Counted from the stretch's first letter, positions 35,969 through 45,718 are shown. The stretch: DNA of 64,000 nt from Propioniciclava coleopterorum (GCF_011393335.1 NZ_CP049865.1:3180722-3244721), one strand, 5' to 3'. Notes: a model not told the origin generated them from the sequence alone. Translations and numbers: made by a program.

Positions 35969-36441
35969 GTGGCGCGCGAGATCGGGCTGCGGCTGCTGGA
36001 CGCCCGCGCCCGCTCGCGGGCCGAGCTCGCGGAGGCGATGGCCAAGAAGTTCGTGCCCCAGGACGTGATCACCGAGACCCTCGACCGCTTCGAGGAGGTC
36101 GGGCTCGTCGACGACGCGCAGTTCGCCGCGCTGTGGGTCGAGGGCCAGCAGCGCCGGATGAAGTCGGGGCGGGTCCTGCGCCAGGAACTGCGCCGCAAGG
36201 GGTCGACGACGAGGTGATCACCGAGGCGCTGGACGAGACCGCCGACGACGCCGACCACCAGGCGGCCCTGGCCTTCGCCACCAAGCGCGTCCGCAGCATG
36301 GCGGGCCTGGAGCCCCAGGTGCGCTACCGCCGCCTGGCGGGCGCGCTGGCGCGCCGCGGCTTCGCCCCGGGGCTGTGTCACCGGGTCGTAGCCGAGGTGA
36401 CCAGCGAGGGCGAGGAGTTCTTCGACCCCGACCACGGGTAG
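35969..36441 (+). CDS. recX: RecX regulatory protein (one apparent frameshift)
   Basis: Modulator that caps RecA filaments, built of three-helix repeats. Repeats are visible as [57 protein letters not shown] and [13 protein letters not shown]. The frame breaks at GGGG 36199-36202; one added G joins the halves. The first start in frame is GTG 35969, but coding-like residues with typical RecX sense (ADPHAVARE) continue upstream to the recA stop. The true start may be earlier or hidden by another missing base. Confidence 0.85.
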
Positions 36442-36455
36442 AGTTGCGCCTCGTT

Positions 36456-37946
36456 ATGACGACGCAGGCACAACGCACGTACGAAGTGATCACCTACGGG
36501 TGCCAGATGAACGTGCACGACTCCGAACGCATCTCCGGCCTCCTGGACGAGGCCGGCTACTCGCCGGCGCCCGCCGGGGACCAGGCCGACATCGTGGTGT
36601 TCAACACGTGCGCGGTCCGTGAGAACGCCGACAACCGGCTGTACGGCAACCTCGGACACCTGGCACCGGTGAAGGCCAAGCGGCCCGGCATGCAGATCGC
36701 CGTGGGCGGCTGCATGGCGCAGAAGGACCGCGACACGGTCGTGAAGCGGGCCCCCTGGGTCGACGTCGTCTTCGGCACCCACAACATCGGCTCGCTGCCC
36801 ACCCTGCTGGAGCGGGCCCGCATCGAGCAGGCCTCCCAGGTGGAGATCGAGGAGGCGCTCGTCCGGTTCCCCTCGACGCTGCCGACCCGGCGCGAGTCGC
36901 CCTACTCCGCGTGGGTGTCCATCTCGGTGGGCTGCAACAACACCTGCACCTTCTGCATCGTGCCGCAGCTCCGGGGTAAGGAGACCGACCGTCGCCCCGG
37001 CGACATCCTGGCCGAGATCCGCGCCCTGGTCGCCGAGGGCGTCCAGGAGGTCACCCTGCTGGGCCAGAACGTCAACACCTACGGCGTCGAGTTCGGCGAC
37101 CGGCAGGCCTTCTCCAAGCTGCTGCGCGCCTGCGGCGAGATCGAGGGCCTCGAGCGCGTCCGGTTCACCTCCCCGCACCCGTCGTCCTTCACCGACGACG
37201 TGATCGCGGCGATGGCCGAGACGCCCAACGTGATGCCGAGCCTGCACATGCCGCTGCAGTCCGGCTCCGACACGATCCTGAAGGCGATGCGCCGCTCCTA
37301 CCGCAGCACCCGGTTCCTGGGCATCCTGGACCGGGTCCGCGAGGCCATGCCGCAGGCGGCGATCACCACCGACATCATCGTCGGCTTCCCCGGCGAGACC
37401 GAGGAGGACTTCCAGGGAACCCTCGACGTCGTGCGTGCCAGCCGGTTCTCCGCCGCTTTCACCTTTCAGTACTCGATCCGCCCCGGCACGCCGGCGGCCG
37501 AGATGGAGAACCAGGTCCCCAAGGCCGTGGTGCAGGAGCGCTACGAGCGGCTCATCGCGCTGGTCGGGGAGATCGCCCACGAGGAGAACCGGAAGCTCGT
37601 CGGGCGCACCGTCGAGGTGATGTTCGCCGACGGTGAGGGGCGCAAGGACGGCGAGACCCACCGCGTGTCGGGCCGGGCGCGGGACAACCGCCTGGTGCAC
37701 GTCACGATCCCGGCGGGGATGCCCGCCCCGCGTCCGGGCGACCTGGCCGACGTCGAGATCACGTACGCGGCGCCGCACCACCTCAACGCGGACGGGGCCG
37801 TGACCAACGTGCGCCGCACCGCCGGTGGGGACGCGTGGGAGCGCTGGAACGGCGGCGGCGCGCCGAACGCCTCGATCGGTCTGGGGATGCCGCTGCGGCG
37901 TCCCGAGCCGATGGCCCCGGCGTCCGGCGGCTGCTCGGTCGACTGA
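36456..37946 (+). CDS. miaB: tRNA-2-methylthio-N6-dimethylallyladenosine synthase
   Basis: Radical-SAM methylthiotransferase acting on i6A37 of tRNA, after MiaA. 496 residues with the UPF0004 domain ([30 protein letters not shown]), the SAM motif [17 protein letters not shown] and a TRAM domain (about 375-440). ATG 36456 lies in a short leader after TAGAGT. miaA, its partner, is 0.5 kb downstream beyond an inverted small gene. Confidence 0.95.
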   Translation: MTTQAQRTYEVITYGCQMNVHDSERISGLLDEAGYSPAPAGDQADIVVFNTCAVRENADNRLYGNLGHLAPVKAKRPGMQIAVGGCMAQKDRDTVVKRAPWVDVVFGTHNIGSLPTLLERARIEQASQVEIEEALVRFPSTLPTRRESPYSAWVSISVGCNNTCTFCIVPQLRGKETDRRPGDILAEIRALVAEGVQEVTLLGQNVNTYGVEFGDRQAFSKLLRACGEIEGLERVRFTSPHPSSFTDDVIAAMAETPNVMPSLHMPLQSGSDTILKAMRRSYRSTRFLGILDRVREAMPQAAITTDIIVGFPGETEEDFQGTLDVVRASRFSAAFTFQYSIRPGTPAAEMENQVPKAVVQERYERLIALVGEIAHEENRKLVGRTVEVMFADGEGRKDGETHRVSGRARDNRLVHVTIPAGMPAPRPGDLADVEITYAAPHHLNADGAVTNVRRTAGGDAWERWNGGGAPNASIGLGMPLRRPEPMAPASGGCSVD

Positions 37947-38055
37947 GCCTCGCGGGCCGCACCACGCGGCCGGCCCACGTCCGCGGGCGCGGTGCCCCCG
38001 GCCCTGACCGACCACGCCCGCTGGACGCCTCGGGTCCGCGGCCCCGGACACGACA

Positions 38056-38084
38056 CAGGGCCGACCCCGCGGGGATCGGCCCTG
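38056..38084. terminator. Hairpin terminator after miaB
   Basis: CAGGGCCGA...TCGGCCCTG with an inner CCCC/GGGG stem. It lies between convergent miaB and the antitoxin-like gene and could serve both. The rest of this 190-base gap shows nothing recognisable. Confidence 0.65.
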
Positions 38085-38136
38085 GCCGAGATACTTGCCT
38101 CTTGACGATCGAACGCCGCAGCGTCGGTCGTGAACG

Positions 38137-38364
38137 TCAGGCCTGCTCGCCCTCCACGGGCGCGGCGGGCTGCTCGGCGGGCGCCGGAGCGGCGTCGTTC
38201 GGCTGACCGATCTGGTCCTTGAGGAAGTCCTGAGCCTGGTCCACCTTGTCGGCGTACTTGCCATCGGTCTTCTGATCGATGAAGTCGCCGGCCTGGTCGA
38301 TCACAGCCTCGACCTTCTCCTCATTGGTGTCAGCGGCGTTCTTGATGTCGTCGAAGATGCCCAT
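38137..38364 (-). CDS. MT0933-type antitoxin-like small protein
   Basis: 75-residue acidic, helical protein of the MT0933 antitoxin family (Pfam MT0933_antitox), with GIFDDIKNAADTNEEKVEAV and DFIDQKTDGKYADKVDQAQD. Homologues are widespread in actinobacteria as orphans with no toxin, as here: neither flank encodes a toxin-like protein. The tail is Pro/Ala-rich. The ATG follows AAAGGAGG, with a TAACCT -10 further upstream. Confidence 0.8.
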   Translation of the reverse strand: MGIFDDIKNAADTNEEKVEAVIDQAGDFIDQKTDGKYADKVDQAQDFLKDQIGQPNDAAPAPAEQPAAPVEGEQA

Positions 38365-38461
38365 GTGGCCTCCTTTCGCTCGTCGTCGCCGGGCCCATCG
38401 GCACGCGGCGCCACCAGGTTAGCCGCCGCGGTGGCGTCCGGCACCCCCACAGCGGGCGACA

Positions 38462-39409
38462 ATGGAGGACGTGATCCCCCTGCTGGCCGTCAACGGCCCC
38501 ACCGCGAGCGGCAAGTCCGGCCTGGCCATCGACGTCGCCCTGGCGCTGATCGCCTCCGGCCAGCCCGCCGAGGTGGTCAACGCGGACTCGATGCTCGTCT
38601 ACCGGGGGATGGACATCGGGACGGCCAAGCCCACCGTCGAGGAGCGGCGCGGCGTCCCGCACCATCTCATCGACATCCTCGACGTCACCGAGAGTGCGAC
38701 GGTCGCCGACTTCCAGCGCCGGGCCCGGCGGGCCTTCGCCGAGGTGCGCGGCCGGGGAGCGGTGCCGGTCGTGGTGGGCGGCTCGGCGCTCTACATGCGG
38801 GCGATCCTCGACCACTTCGACTTCCCCGGCACCGACCCCGCCGTCCGCGCGCGCTGGGAGGCCGAGCTGGCCCGTGTCGGCCCCCACGCCCTGCACGCCC
38901 TGCTGGCGCGGCGCAGCCCGGAGGCGGCGCGCGAGCTGGAGCCCGGCAACGGGCGGCGCATCGTGCGGGCGCTGGAGGTGCTGGACCTGGCCGGCGACCA
39001 CCGGCCGACGCTGCCGGAGTGGACCTACGAGGTGCCCGGGGTGCTCAGCCACGGCCTGAGCCTGGAGCGCGCCGTCATGGACGAGCGGATCGACCGCCGG
39101 GTCGACGCGATGTGGGCCGACGGCCTGGTCGAGGAGGTGCGGACGCTGGCCGACCGGGGGCTGCGGGAGGGGTTCACGGCGAGCAAGGCGCTGGGCTACC
39201 GCCAGGTGCTGGCCTTCCTCGACGGCGAGACCAGCGAGGAGGAGGCCCGCGCGGAGACGGCGCGCCGGACCCGCCGGTTCGCGCGCAAGCAACTGAGCTG
39301 GCTCCGCCGCGACCACCGCATCACCTGGCACGACGCGGCCTCCGGAGGGCTGGCCGATCGGTTGGCCGGGGTGGTGCTGTCGGCGAGCGATCCGGGCGTG
39401 GGAGAATAG
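38462..39409 (+). CDS. miaA: tRNA dimethylallyltransferase
   Basis: Transfers the dimethylallyl group to A37 of tRNAs reading UNN codons, the substrate of MiaB. 315 residues. P-loop GPTASGKSG near residue 12, the DSMLVYRGMDIGTAKPT segment, PHHLIDI and VVVGGSALYMRAIL are all present. It is followed by dapF after 4 bases; the two lie in the miaB-miaA-dapF-hflX order typical of actinobacteria. Confidence 0.95.
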   Translation: MEDVIPLLAVNGPTASGKSGLAIDVALALIASGQPAEVVNADSMLVYRGMDIGTAKPTVEERRGVPHHLIDILDVTESATVADFQRRARRAFAEVRGRGAVPVVVGGSALYMRAILDHFDFPGTDPAVRARWEAELARVGPHALHALLARRSPEAARELEPGNGRRIVRALEVLDLAGDHRPTLPEWTYEVPGVLSHGLSLERAVMDERIDRRVDAMWADGLVEEVRTLADRGLREGFTASKALGYRQVLAFLDGETSEEEARAETARRTRRFARKQLSWLRRDHRITWHDAASGGLADRLAGVVLSASDPGVGE

Positions 39410-39413
39410 ACCA

Positions 39414-40271
39414 ATGGTTCAGTTCGCCAAGGGGCACGGCACGCGCAACGACTTCGTGCTGCTCACCGACCCCGACGACCGCGAGCCGCTCGACGTCGAG
39501 CAGGTGCGTCACCTCACCGACCGGCGCGGCGGCATCGGCGGCGACGGCGTGCTGCGCGCGGTCCGGGGCGGGCACGTGCCCGGCTGGGACGGCGACCCCG
39601 ACGCCTGGTTCATGGACTACCGCAACGCCGACGGCTCGATCGCGGAGATGTGCGGCAACGGGGTGCGCGTCTTCGCCCGGTACCTCGTCGAGGAGGGGCT
39701 CGTGCCCGCGGGCACGACGCGGATCCCGATCGGGACGCGCGCCGGGCTGCGCGTGGCCGACCTGCTGCCCGACGGGCGCGTCCGCGTCTGGATGGGGCGG
39801 CCCGAGGCGTCCGGCGAGCCCGTCAGGGTGACGCTGGGGGAGCGGAGCTGGCCGGCGGCGGCCGTCGACGTGGGCAACCCGCACGCGGTGGTGCTGCTCG
39901 ACTCGGCGGCGCAGGTGGCCGAGCTGGACCTGACGCGGGCGCCCGCCTGGGAGCCGGCGTCGATGTTCCCCGCGGGCGTGAACGTCGAGTTCATCGCCCC
40001 CGCCGGCGAGGGCCGCGTGACGATGCGCGTCCACGAGCGGGGCGTGGGGGAGACCGAGAGCTGCGGCACCGGCACGGTGGCCGCCGCGACGGCGGCCGCG
40101 ACGGCCGCCGGACGGAACGAAGGAACCTGGACCGTCACGGTGCCGGGCGGTGAGGTGGAGGTCGAGTTGGCCGGCGGCGAAGCCTGGCTGACCGGCCCCG
40201 CCGCCATCGTGGCCCGCGGCGTCCTGGAGTGGCCGGGCGGCCCGGGCCGCCCGGATGGAGGAGCGACATGA
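39414..40271 (+). CDS. dapF: Diaminopimelate epimerase
   Basis: Cofactor-independent two-base epimerase making meso-diaminopimelate for the wall and lysine. 285 residues. The catalytic Cys pair is in AEMCGNGVRVFARYL and TESCGTGTVAA. A GAGAAT lies 6 bases before the ATG, near the leaderless pattern, so it may have its own promoter inside the miaA end. It overlaps hflX by four bases (ATGA). Confidence 0.96.
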   Translation: MVQFAKGHGTRNDFVLLTDPDDREPLDVEQVRHLTDRRGGIGGDGVLRAVRGGHVPGWDGDPDAWFMDYRNADGSIAEMCGNGVRVFARYLVEEGLVPAGTTRIPIGTRAGLRVADLLPDGRVRVWMGRPEASGEPVRVTLGERSWPAAAVDVGNPHAVVLLDSAAQVAELDLTRAPAWEPASMFPAGVNVEFIAPAGEGRVTMRVHERGVGETESCGTGTVAAATAAATAAGRNEGTWTVTVPGGEVEVELAGGEAWLTGPAAIVARGVLEWPGGPGRPDGGAT

Positions 40272-41695
40272 CCGACGAACACGACGACGAACTCGACTAC
40301 GACGGCGAGCAGCTCGACCTCGACGAGCGCATCTCGCTGCGGCGCGTCCCCGGGATGTCGACCCAGCTGGCCGACATCACCGAGGTCGAGTACCGCGAAC
40401 TGCAGTTGGAGCGGGTCGTGCTGGTGGGCGTGTGGACCACGGGCAGCGAGCAGGACTCCGACAACGCCATGGCCGAGCTCAAGCTGCTCGCCGAGACGGC
40501 CGGCTCCGACGTGCTGGACGGCCTCGTGCAGCGCCGCAGCCACCCCGACCCGGCCACGTTCGTGGGGCGGGGCAAGGTGGACGAGGTGCGCGAGGTCGTG
40601 ATCGCGACCGGCGCGGACACGGTCATCGTCGACGGCGAGCTCGAACCCGCGCAGCTGCGGAACCTGGAGGACCGGATCGGGGTCAAGGTCATCGACCGGA
40701 CGTCGCTGATCCTCGACATCTTCGCGCAGCACGCCAAGTCGGTCGAGGGCAAGGCCCAGGTCGAACTGGCCCAGCTGCAGTACCTGCGGCAGCGGCTGCG
40801 CGGCTGGGGCGGCAACCTGTCCCGCCAGGCCGGTGGACGCGCGGCGGGCGGCGCCGGCATCGGCGGCCGCGGCCCCGGCGAGACCAAGATCGAGACCGAT
40901 CGCCGGCGGATCCGGACGCGGATCGCGCAGCTGCGCAAGCGCCTGCGCGACCTGGACGGTGTCCGCGACACCAAGCGGGCCGAGCGACGCCGCAACCAGA
41001 TCCCCTCGGTCGCGATCGTCGGCTACACCAACGCGGGCAAGAGCTCGCTTCTGAACCGGCTCACCGGCGCCGGCGTCCTGGTCGAGGACGCGCTGTTCGC
41101 GACGCTGGACCCCACCACCCGGCGCGCCGAGACCGCCGACGGGCGGGTCTACACGCTCACCGACACCGTCGGATTCGTGCGGCACCTGCCCCACGACCTC
41201 GTGGAGGCGTTCCGCTCGACGCTGGAGGAGTCCGCCGAGGCCGACCTGCTCGTGCACGTCGTGGACGCCAGCGACCCCGACCCCGCGGGCCAGATCACCG
41301 CGGTGCGCACCGTGCTGAACGAGATCGGCGCCGGCCACATCGCCGAGCTGATCGCGTTCAACAAGGTGGACCTGGTCGACGAGGCGGCCCTGCTGCCGCT
41401 GCGGACGCTCGCCCCCGACGCGCTGTTCGTCTCGGCCCGGCGCGGCGACGGCCTGGACGCCCTGCGCGCGGCGGTGGAAGCGCGGCTGCCGCGTCCGGCC
41501 GTCGAGGTGCGCGTCCTGATCCCGTACGCCCGCCACGAGCTGATGGACCGGATCCACAAGGCGGGCGAACTGCTGGCGTCGGAGCACACCGCCGACGGCA
41601 CCCGGGTGCACGCCCGGGTGAACGAGGACCTGGCCGGCGAACTGGCGCCCTTCCTGGAGGCGTCGGCGCAGGCGGGAGGAGGAACGCATGGCTGA
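40268..41695 (+). CDS. hflX: Ribosome-associated GTPase HflX
   Basis: GTPase that splits stalled ribosomes. 475 residues: an N-terminal HflX domain with FVGRGKVDEVREVV, the GGRGPGETKIETDRRRI linker, and a GTPase domain with G1 GYTNAGKSSLLNRL, G3 DTVGF and G4 NKVD. It is coupled to dapF at the start and overlaps the next gene by eight bases. Confidence 0.95.
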   Translation: MTDEHDDELDYDGEQLDLDERISLRRVPGMSTQLADITEVEYRELQLERVVLVGVWTTGSEQDSDNAMAELKLLAETAGSDVLDGLVQRRSHPDPATFVGRGKVDEVREVVIATGADTVIVDGELEPAQLRNLEDRIGVKVIDRTSLILDIFAQHAKSVEGKAQVELAQLQYLRQRLRGWGGNLSRQAGGRAAGGAGIGGRGPGETKIETDRRRIRTRIAQLRKRLRDLDGVRDTKRAERRRNQIPSVAIVGYTNAGKSSLLNRLTGAGVLVEDALFATLDPTTRRAETADGRVYTLTDTVGFVRHLPHDLVEAFRSTLEESAEADLLVHVVDASDPDPAGQITAVRTVLNEIGAGHIAELIAFNKVDLVDEAALLPLRTLAPDALFVSARRGDGLDALRAAVEARLPRPAVEVRVLIPYARHELMDRIHKAGELLASEHTADGTRVHARVNEDLAGELAPFLEASAQAGGGTHG

Positions 41696-42071
41696 GTCGC
41701 TGCCGCTGTGGCACGTGTCGGAGCGGTCCCTGTGGGAGGAGGCGCTGGGCGCCGGCGTCTACCGCTGGTCCACCCGGGGCCGGACGCTGGGGGACGAGGG
41801 CTTCATCCACTTCTGCTACCCGTCGCAGCTGGAGTGGGTGGCGCGCCACTTCTACGACGGCGTCACCGAGCCCCTGGTGATCCTGGAGGTGAACCGCGAC
41901 GCCCTGGGGGCGCCGATCCGGCTGGAGTCCGTGCTCGGGTCGGAGGAGCGGTTCCCGCACCTGTACGGGCCGCTGCCCACCCGCGCGGTCGCGTTCGTCC
42001 GGACGTTGGAGATCACCGCCGAGGCGATCACCATCGGCGATCCCGAGCACGTCGACCGCACCGGTGGCTGA
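41688..42071 (+). CDS. DUF952 family protein
   Basis: 127-residue protein of the DUF952 family, whose fold is related to ADP-ribosyl-interacting enzymes; biochemical role unknown. The family segments are LWHVSERSLWEEALGAGVYR, DEGFIHFCYPSQLEWVARHF and HLYGPLPTRAV. It overlaps hflX at its start and dinG at its end, so the three are one operon. Confidence 0.88.
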   Translation: MAESLPLWHVSERSLWEEALGAGVYRWSTRGRTLGDEGFIHFCYPSQLEWVARHFYDGVTEPLVILEVNRDALGAPIRLESVLGSEERFPHLYGPLPTRAVAFVRTLEITAEAITIGDPEHVDRTGG

Positions 42072-44097
42072 CGCGCAGGCCCCGCGCACGCAGGAGACCA
42101 CGCGCACACAGCAGATCCTGAACGCCGCCGTCGCCGGGATCGCCGGCAGCGAGCGCCCCGGCCAGGACGCGATGGCGGCGGCCATCGATCGCGCCTTCGC
42201 CGACGGGGAGCACCTGCTCGTGCAGGCCGGCACCGGCACGGGCAAGTCGCTGGGCTACCTGGCGCCCTCGCTGGCCTACCTGCTGGAGCACCCCCGCGGC
42301 CGCGTCGTGATCGCGACCGCGACCCTGGCCCTGCAGGCCCAGCTGGCCGGCGCCGACATCCCGGCGGCGGTCAAGGCGGCCGAGAAGGTCGGGGGGCGCA
42401 CGGTCACGCACGCCATCCTCAAGGGCCGCACCAACTACGCGTGCCTGCACCGCGTCATCGAGGGTGCCGGGGCCGAGCAGGACACGCTGCTGGGCGCCGC
42501 TGAGGTGGCCGAGGGACTCCGCAAGACCCGGGCGGACGCGTCCTCGGTGCTCGGCGCCGAGGTGGTCGCGCTGCGGGAATGGGCCCGCGACGAGCTGGAC
42601 GCCGAGGGCGCCGGGGACCGCGACGACGCGCCGACGCACACCGCCGCGGCGTGGGCGCAGGTGTCGGTGCCGGTGCGTGAGTGCCTGGGCGCCCAGCAGT
42701 GCCCGTTCGGCGACGTGTGCTTCGTGGAGCGCTCCCGGGCCAAGGCCAGGGAGGCCGACCTCGTCGTCACCAACCACGCGTTGCTCGCCATCGACGCCAT
42801 GCACGGCAACACGGTGCTGCCCGAGCACGACCGGCTCGTCATCGACGAGGCGCACGAGCTCACCGCCCGGGTGACGGGCGCGGCGTCGCACGAGCTCAGC
42901 CCGCAGCAGGTCGAGCGGGTGGCGCGACGCTGCCTGCCCTACCTCGACGACGACCTCGCGATCGAGTTCCTCGACCTCGGCGAGATCCTGACCGATGCCC
43001 TGGCCGACGCGCCGCTGGAGCGGATCACCGACCCCGAGTCGCCCATCGTCGCGACGCTGGCGCGGATCCGGGACGTGGCGCGCCGGGTGGTCAGCCAGGC
43101 CAACGGCGACGAGCCCGAGGCCAAGCAGGCCTCCGCGGCCGCCAAGGAGATCTTCGACGTCGCCGAGGCCATGGCGGCACTGAAGGACGGCGACGTCGTG
43201 TGGGTCAGCGAACGCGAGCGCTTCGGCCGGTGGCTGGTCGCCGCGCCCCTGGACGTGGCCTTCCTGCTGCGCGACCGCGTCCTGAGCCAGACCCCGACCG
43301 TGCTCACGTCGGCCACCCTGACCATCGGGGGCCAGTTCGAGGCGGCGGCGTCCTCGGTGGGGCTGAAGCGCGACGAGCGGGCCGACGCGGGCGCCGAACC
43401 GGACGACGACGCGCAGGCGTGGCGCGCCCTCGACGTCGGGTCGCCATTCGACTACCAGCGCCAGGGGATCCTCTACGTGGCGGACCGGTTGCCGCCGCCG
43501 CGCCGCGACGGCATCACCCCGGAGGCGCTGAAGGAACTCGCCGAGCTGGTCTGGGCGGCCGGCGGCCGCACGCTGGGGCTGTTCGCGTCCCAGCGCAACG
43601 CCGAGGCGGCTGCGCGGCACTGCCGGGCCGAACTGCCCGGGCAGACGATCCTGTGCCAGGGGGACGCCCAGCTCAGCGAGCTGACCCGACGCTTCATCCG
43701 CGAACCCGAGACCAGCCTGTTCGGGACGCTGTCGCTGTGGCAGGGCGTCGACGTCCCCGGCGAGACCTGCCGCCTGGTCGTGATCGACAAGATCCCCTTC
43801 CCGCGGCCCGACGACCCGCTCATGCAGGCGCGGCAGAACGCCGTGAGCAGGTCCGGGGGGAACGGCTTCATGTCGGTGGCGGCGGCGCACGCGGCGCTGC
43901 TGCTCGCCCAGGGCAGCGGCCGCCTGATCCGGCGCGTCACCGACCGCGGCGTCGTTGCGGTGCTGGACCCCCGTTTGAAGACCGCCCGCTACGGCGGGTT
44001 CCTGCGCTCGTCGCTGCCGCCGTTCTGGTCCACGACCGACCCGGAGGTGGCCGTCGCCGCGCTGCGTCGCCTGGGCCCCGAGGCGAAGGCGGGCTGA
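42064..44097 (+). CDS. DinG/YoaA-type ATP-dependent DNA helicase
   Basis: Superfamily 2 iron-sulphur helicase, 677 residues. Walker A AGTGTGKSLGYLAPSL, DEAH box VIDEAHEL, and cluster Cys residues in TNYACLHR and RECLGAQQCPFGDVCF. The C-terminal motifs include FGTLSLWQGVDVPGETCRLV and GSGRLIRRVTDRG. DinG-like enzymes unwind R-loops and G-quadruplexes. I find no SOS box next to it; it follows the DUF952 gene with overlap. Confidence 0.92.
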   Translation: MADAQAPRTQETTRTQQILNAAVAGIAGSERPGQDAMAAAIDRAFADGEHLLVQAGTGTGKSLGYLAPSLAYLLEHPRGRVVIATATLALQAQLAGADIPAAVKAAEKVGGRTVTHAILKGRTNYACLHRVIEGAGAEQDTLLGAAEVAEGLRKTRADASSVLGAEVVALREWARDELDAEGAGDRDDAPTHTAAAWAQVSVPVRECLGAQQCPFGDVCFVERSRAKAREADLVVTNHALLAIDAMHGNTVLPEHDRLVIDEAHELTARVTGAASHELSPQQVERVARRCLPYLDDDLAIEFLDLGEILTDALADAPLERITDPESPIVATLARIRDVARRVVSQANGDEPEAKQASAAAKEIFDVAEAMAALKDGDVVWVSERERFGRWLVAAPLDVAFLLRDRVLSQTPTVLTSATLTIGGQFEAAASSVGLKRDERADAGAEPDDDAQAWRALDVGSPFDYQRQGILYVADRLPPPRRDGITPEALKELAELVWAAGGRTLGLFASQRNAEAAARHCRAELPGQTILCQGDAQLSELTRRFIREPETSLFGTLSLWQGVDVPGETCRLVVIDKIPFPRPDDPLMQARQNAVSRSGGNGFMSVAAAHAALLLAQGSGRLIRRVTDRGVVAVLDPRLKTARYGGFLRSSLPPFWSTTDPEVAVAALRRLGPEAKAG

Positions 44098-44171
44098 GCC
44101 AGGGGCGTCCGCGTCCTCCCGGGCGGCCAGGCTCACTCGTCGGCGCACGACGCGCACCCGCCCCGGCACAG

Positions 44172-44202
44172 CGCTGCCCGCGACCGGCGGCCGCGGGCAG
44201 CG
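44172..44202. terminator. Hairpin between convergent dinG-like gene and lexA
   Basis: Perfect 11-bp stem CGCTGCCCGCG/CGCGGGCAGCG with a 9-base loop, 16 bases beyond the lexA stop. Confidence 0.7.
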
Positions 44203-44217
44203 TGGGTCGGGAACGGG

Positions 44218-45006
44218 TCAGACGCGCCGCAGGACGGCGGTCACCTTGCCGAGGATCGTGGCCTCGTTGCCGTCGATGGGGGAGTAGGCCTCGTTGTGCG
44301 GCAGCAGCCACACCTGCCCGGGCGTCCGCTTGAAGGTCTTGACGGTGGCCTCGCCGTCGATCATGGCCGCGACGATGTCGCCGTTGTTGGCGTCGGGCTG
44401 CTGCCGGACCACCACGTAGTCGCCGTCGCAGATGGCGGCGTCGATCATCGAGTCGCCGCGGACCTCCAGCAGGAACAGCTCGCCCTCGCCGACCAGGTCG
44501 CGCGGAAGCGGGAAGACCTCCTCGACCTGCTGCTCGGCCAGGATGGGGCCGCCGGCGGCGATCCGACCCAGCATGGGCACCTGGACCGCGCGCGAGACGT
44601 GCACGTCCTCGTCGTAGCCGGACGCCGCGGGCGCGGCCTGCGGGGCGGTGCGGACTCCCGGCCCCTGTGCGCCGGGCAGGTGGACGACCAGGGCGCGCGG
44701 CCGCTTGGGGTCGCGGGAGAGGAAGCCCTTGGCCTCCAGGGCCTTCAGTTGGTGCGCCACGCTGGAGGGCGACGCGAGGCCGACGGCCTCGCCCATCTCG
44801 CGGATGGTGGGCGGGTAGCCGCGCTCGGCCAGCGCGGTCTGGATCGTCTCCAGGATCAGGCGCTGGCGCAGCGTCAGCCCGTCGGCGTCGGCCGGCCCGT
44901 CGGGGAGGGCGTGCACCTCGCCCAGCCGCGCGAGGTCGTCCTCGCTCGGTCGGCCACGTCGATGCTGCCGGGGGATGCCGTTCTCGCCGCTGTCCTTGCT
45001 CGCCAT
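44218..45006 (-). CDS. lexA: SOS repressor LexA
   Basis: Self-cleaving repressor of the DNA damage response. 262 residues with an N-terminal winged helix (about 42-105, [20 protein letters not shown]), the Ala151-Gly152 cleavage site in GRIAAGGP, catalytic Ser186 in RGDSMID and Lys223 in ATVKTFKR. The N-terminus carries an extra about 40 residues relative to E. coli, as in many actinobacteria. Its own near-perfect SOS box lies about 35 bases upstream. Confidence 0.97.
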   Translation of the reverse strand: MASKDSGENGIPRQHRRGRPSEDDLARLGEVHALPDGPADADGLTLRQRLILETIQTALAERGYPPTIREMGEAVGLASPSSVAHQLKALEAKGFLSRDPKRPRALVVHLPGAQGPGVRTAPQAAPAASGYDEDVHVSRAVQVPMLGRIAAGGPILAEQQVEEVFPLPRDLVGEGELFLLEVRGDSMIDAAICDGDYVVVRQQPDANNGDIVAAMIDGEATVKTFKRTPGQVWLLPHNEAYSPIDGNEATILGKVTAVLRRV

Positions 45007-45038
45007 GGCAGCAACCTAAGGCACGCGCGCCGGCTAAT

Positions 45039-45052
45039 CAAACACCTGTTCG
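45039..45052 (-). promoter_or_regulatory. SOS box of lexA (one mismatch)
   Basis: CGAACAGGTGTTTG on the minus strand differs from CGAAC-N4-GTTCG at one base, fitting weaker autoregulation of lexA. Confidence 0.75.
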
Positions 45053-45155
45053 ACCGTGTCGCCACCGAGCGGGCGGCGCCCCGCAAGAAATGTCGGAGGC
45101 GGCGTGCAGGGTGATTCCTGAGCCCGAACGGCCCGCCGAGAAGGCGCCGGGAGGG

Positions 45156-45183
45156 TTGCAATCGTAAGAGTGTTCGATAATAC
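45156..45183 (+). promoter_or_regulatory. Promoter of the DivS-like gene
   Basis: TTGCAA and TAATAC 16 bases apart form a strong-looking promoter. The predicted start point falls inside the SOS box immediately downstream. Confidence 0.65.
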
Positions 45184-45187
45184 TGTT

Positions 45188-45201
45188 CGAACAGGCGTTC
45201 G
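45188..45201 (+). promoter_or_regulatory. SOS box of the DivS-like gene
   Basis: CGAACAGGCGTTCG, a perfect LexA site beginning 4 bases after the -10, well placed to block transcription. Confidence 0.85.
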
Positions 45202-45228
45202 ATGGACGCCGGACGGAAGGAGTCAGTC

Positions 45229-45597
45229 ATGACCGCACTGCTGCTGGATTACCCGACCACCGCTCGGGTGCGCGTCCGGCCGTCCCGCGAGCACGCGGGT
45301 GTCCCGGTCGCTCCCCACCGCACGGCGCCGCACCGCTCCACCGGGCCGACGCAGCGGCGCTGGTCGGTGGCGCAGGGGAGTTCCGCACGCCCCGCAGTCG
45401 CGCCGGCCGTCGCTTCGGGGCGGCTCTACTGGACGCCCCGCGGGCTCGCCGTGATGATCGCGCTGGTCGCGATCGTGGCGGTGACGATGGTCGCCACGAT
45501 CGTGGGATCGTTCCTGGCCGTGAGTGACGCCCCGCTGGTGACCCCCGCCCCGCAGGCGGCCCTCGCTCAGCCCGCCGCCGCGGGACTGGTGGGTTGA
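45229..45597 (+). CDS. SOS-controlled single-pass membrane protein (DivS-like)
   Basis: 122 residues: an unstructured basic N-terminus (about 1-75), one membrane helix (about 77-105, AVMIALVAIVAVTMVATIVG) and a short Pro/Ala tail. It is divergent from lexA, upstream of nrdR, and under a perfect SOS box. That is the position of corynebacterial DivS and mycobacterial Rv2719c, which halt division after DNA damage. The LysM domain of the mycobacterial protein is absent. ATG 45229 follows GGAAGGAG; an ATG nine codons upstream abuts the SOS box. Function by synteny only. Confidence 0.75.
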   Translation: MTALLLDYPTTARVRVRPSREHAGVPVAPHRTAPHRSTGPTQRRWSVAQGSSARPAVAPAVASGRLYWTPRGLAVMIALVAIVAVTMVATIVGSFLAVSDAPLVTPAPQAALAQPAAAGLVG

Positions 45598-45626
45598 CGG
45601 CCCCACCGCTCCGGTCACCCCCTTAA

Positions 45627-45657
45627 GAGCCGCCCCGCGCCAGCGCGAGGGCGGCTC
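45627..45657 (+). terminator. Hairpin terminator after the DivS-like gene
   Basis: GAGCCGCCC/GGGCGGCTC with an inner CGCG/CGCG stem, 29 bases after the stop. Confidence 0.65.
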
Positions 45658-45718
45658 CGTCGCCTCCGCAACATCGCGGCGCGTCTGGGTTGATTGTGGT
45701 GACGGAACGGCCTAACCT

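Noticed and set aside
38137-38364. A complete toxin-antitoxin module at the MT0933-like gene
   Set aside because: No toxin-like gene lies on either side; homologues are usually orphans.
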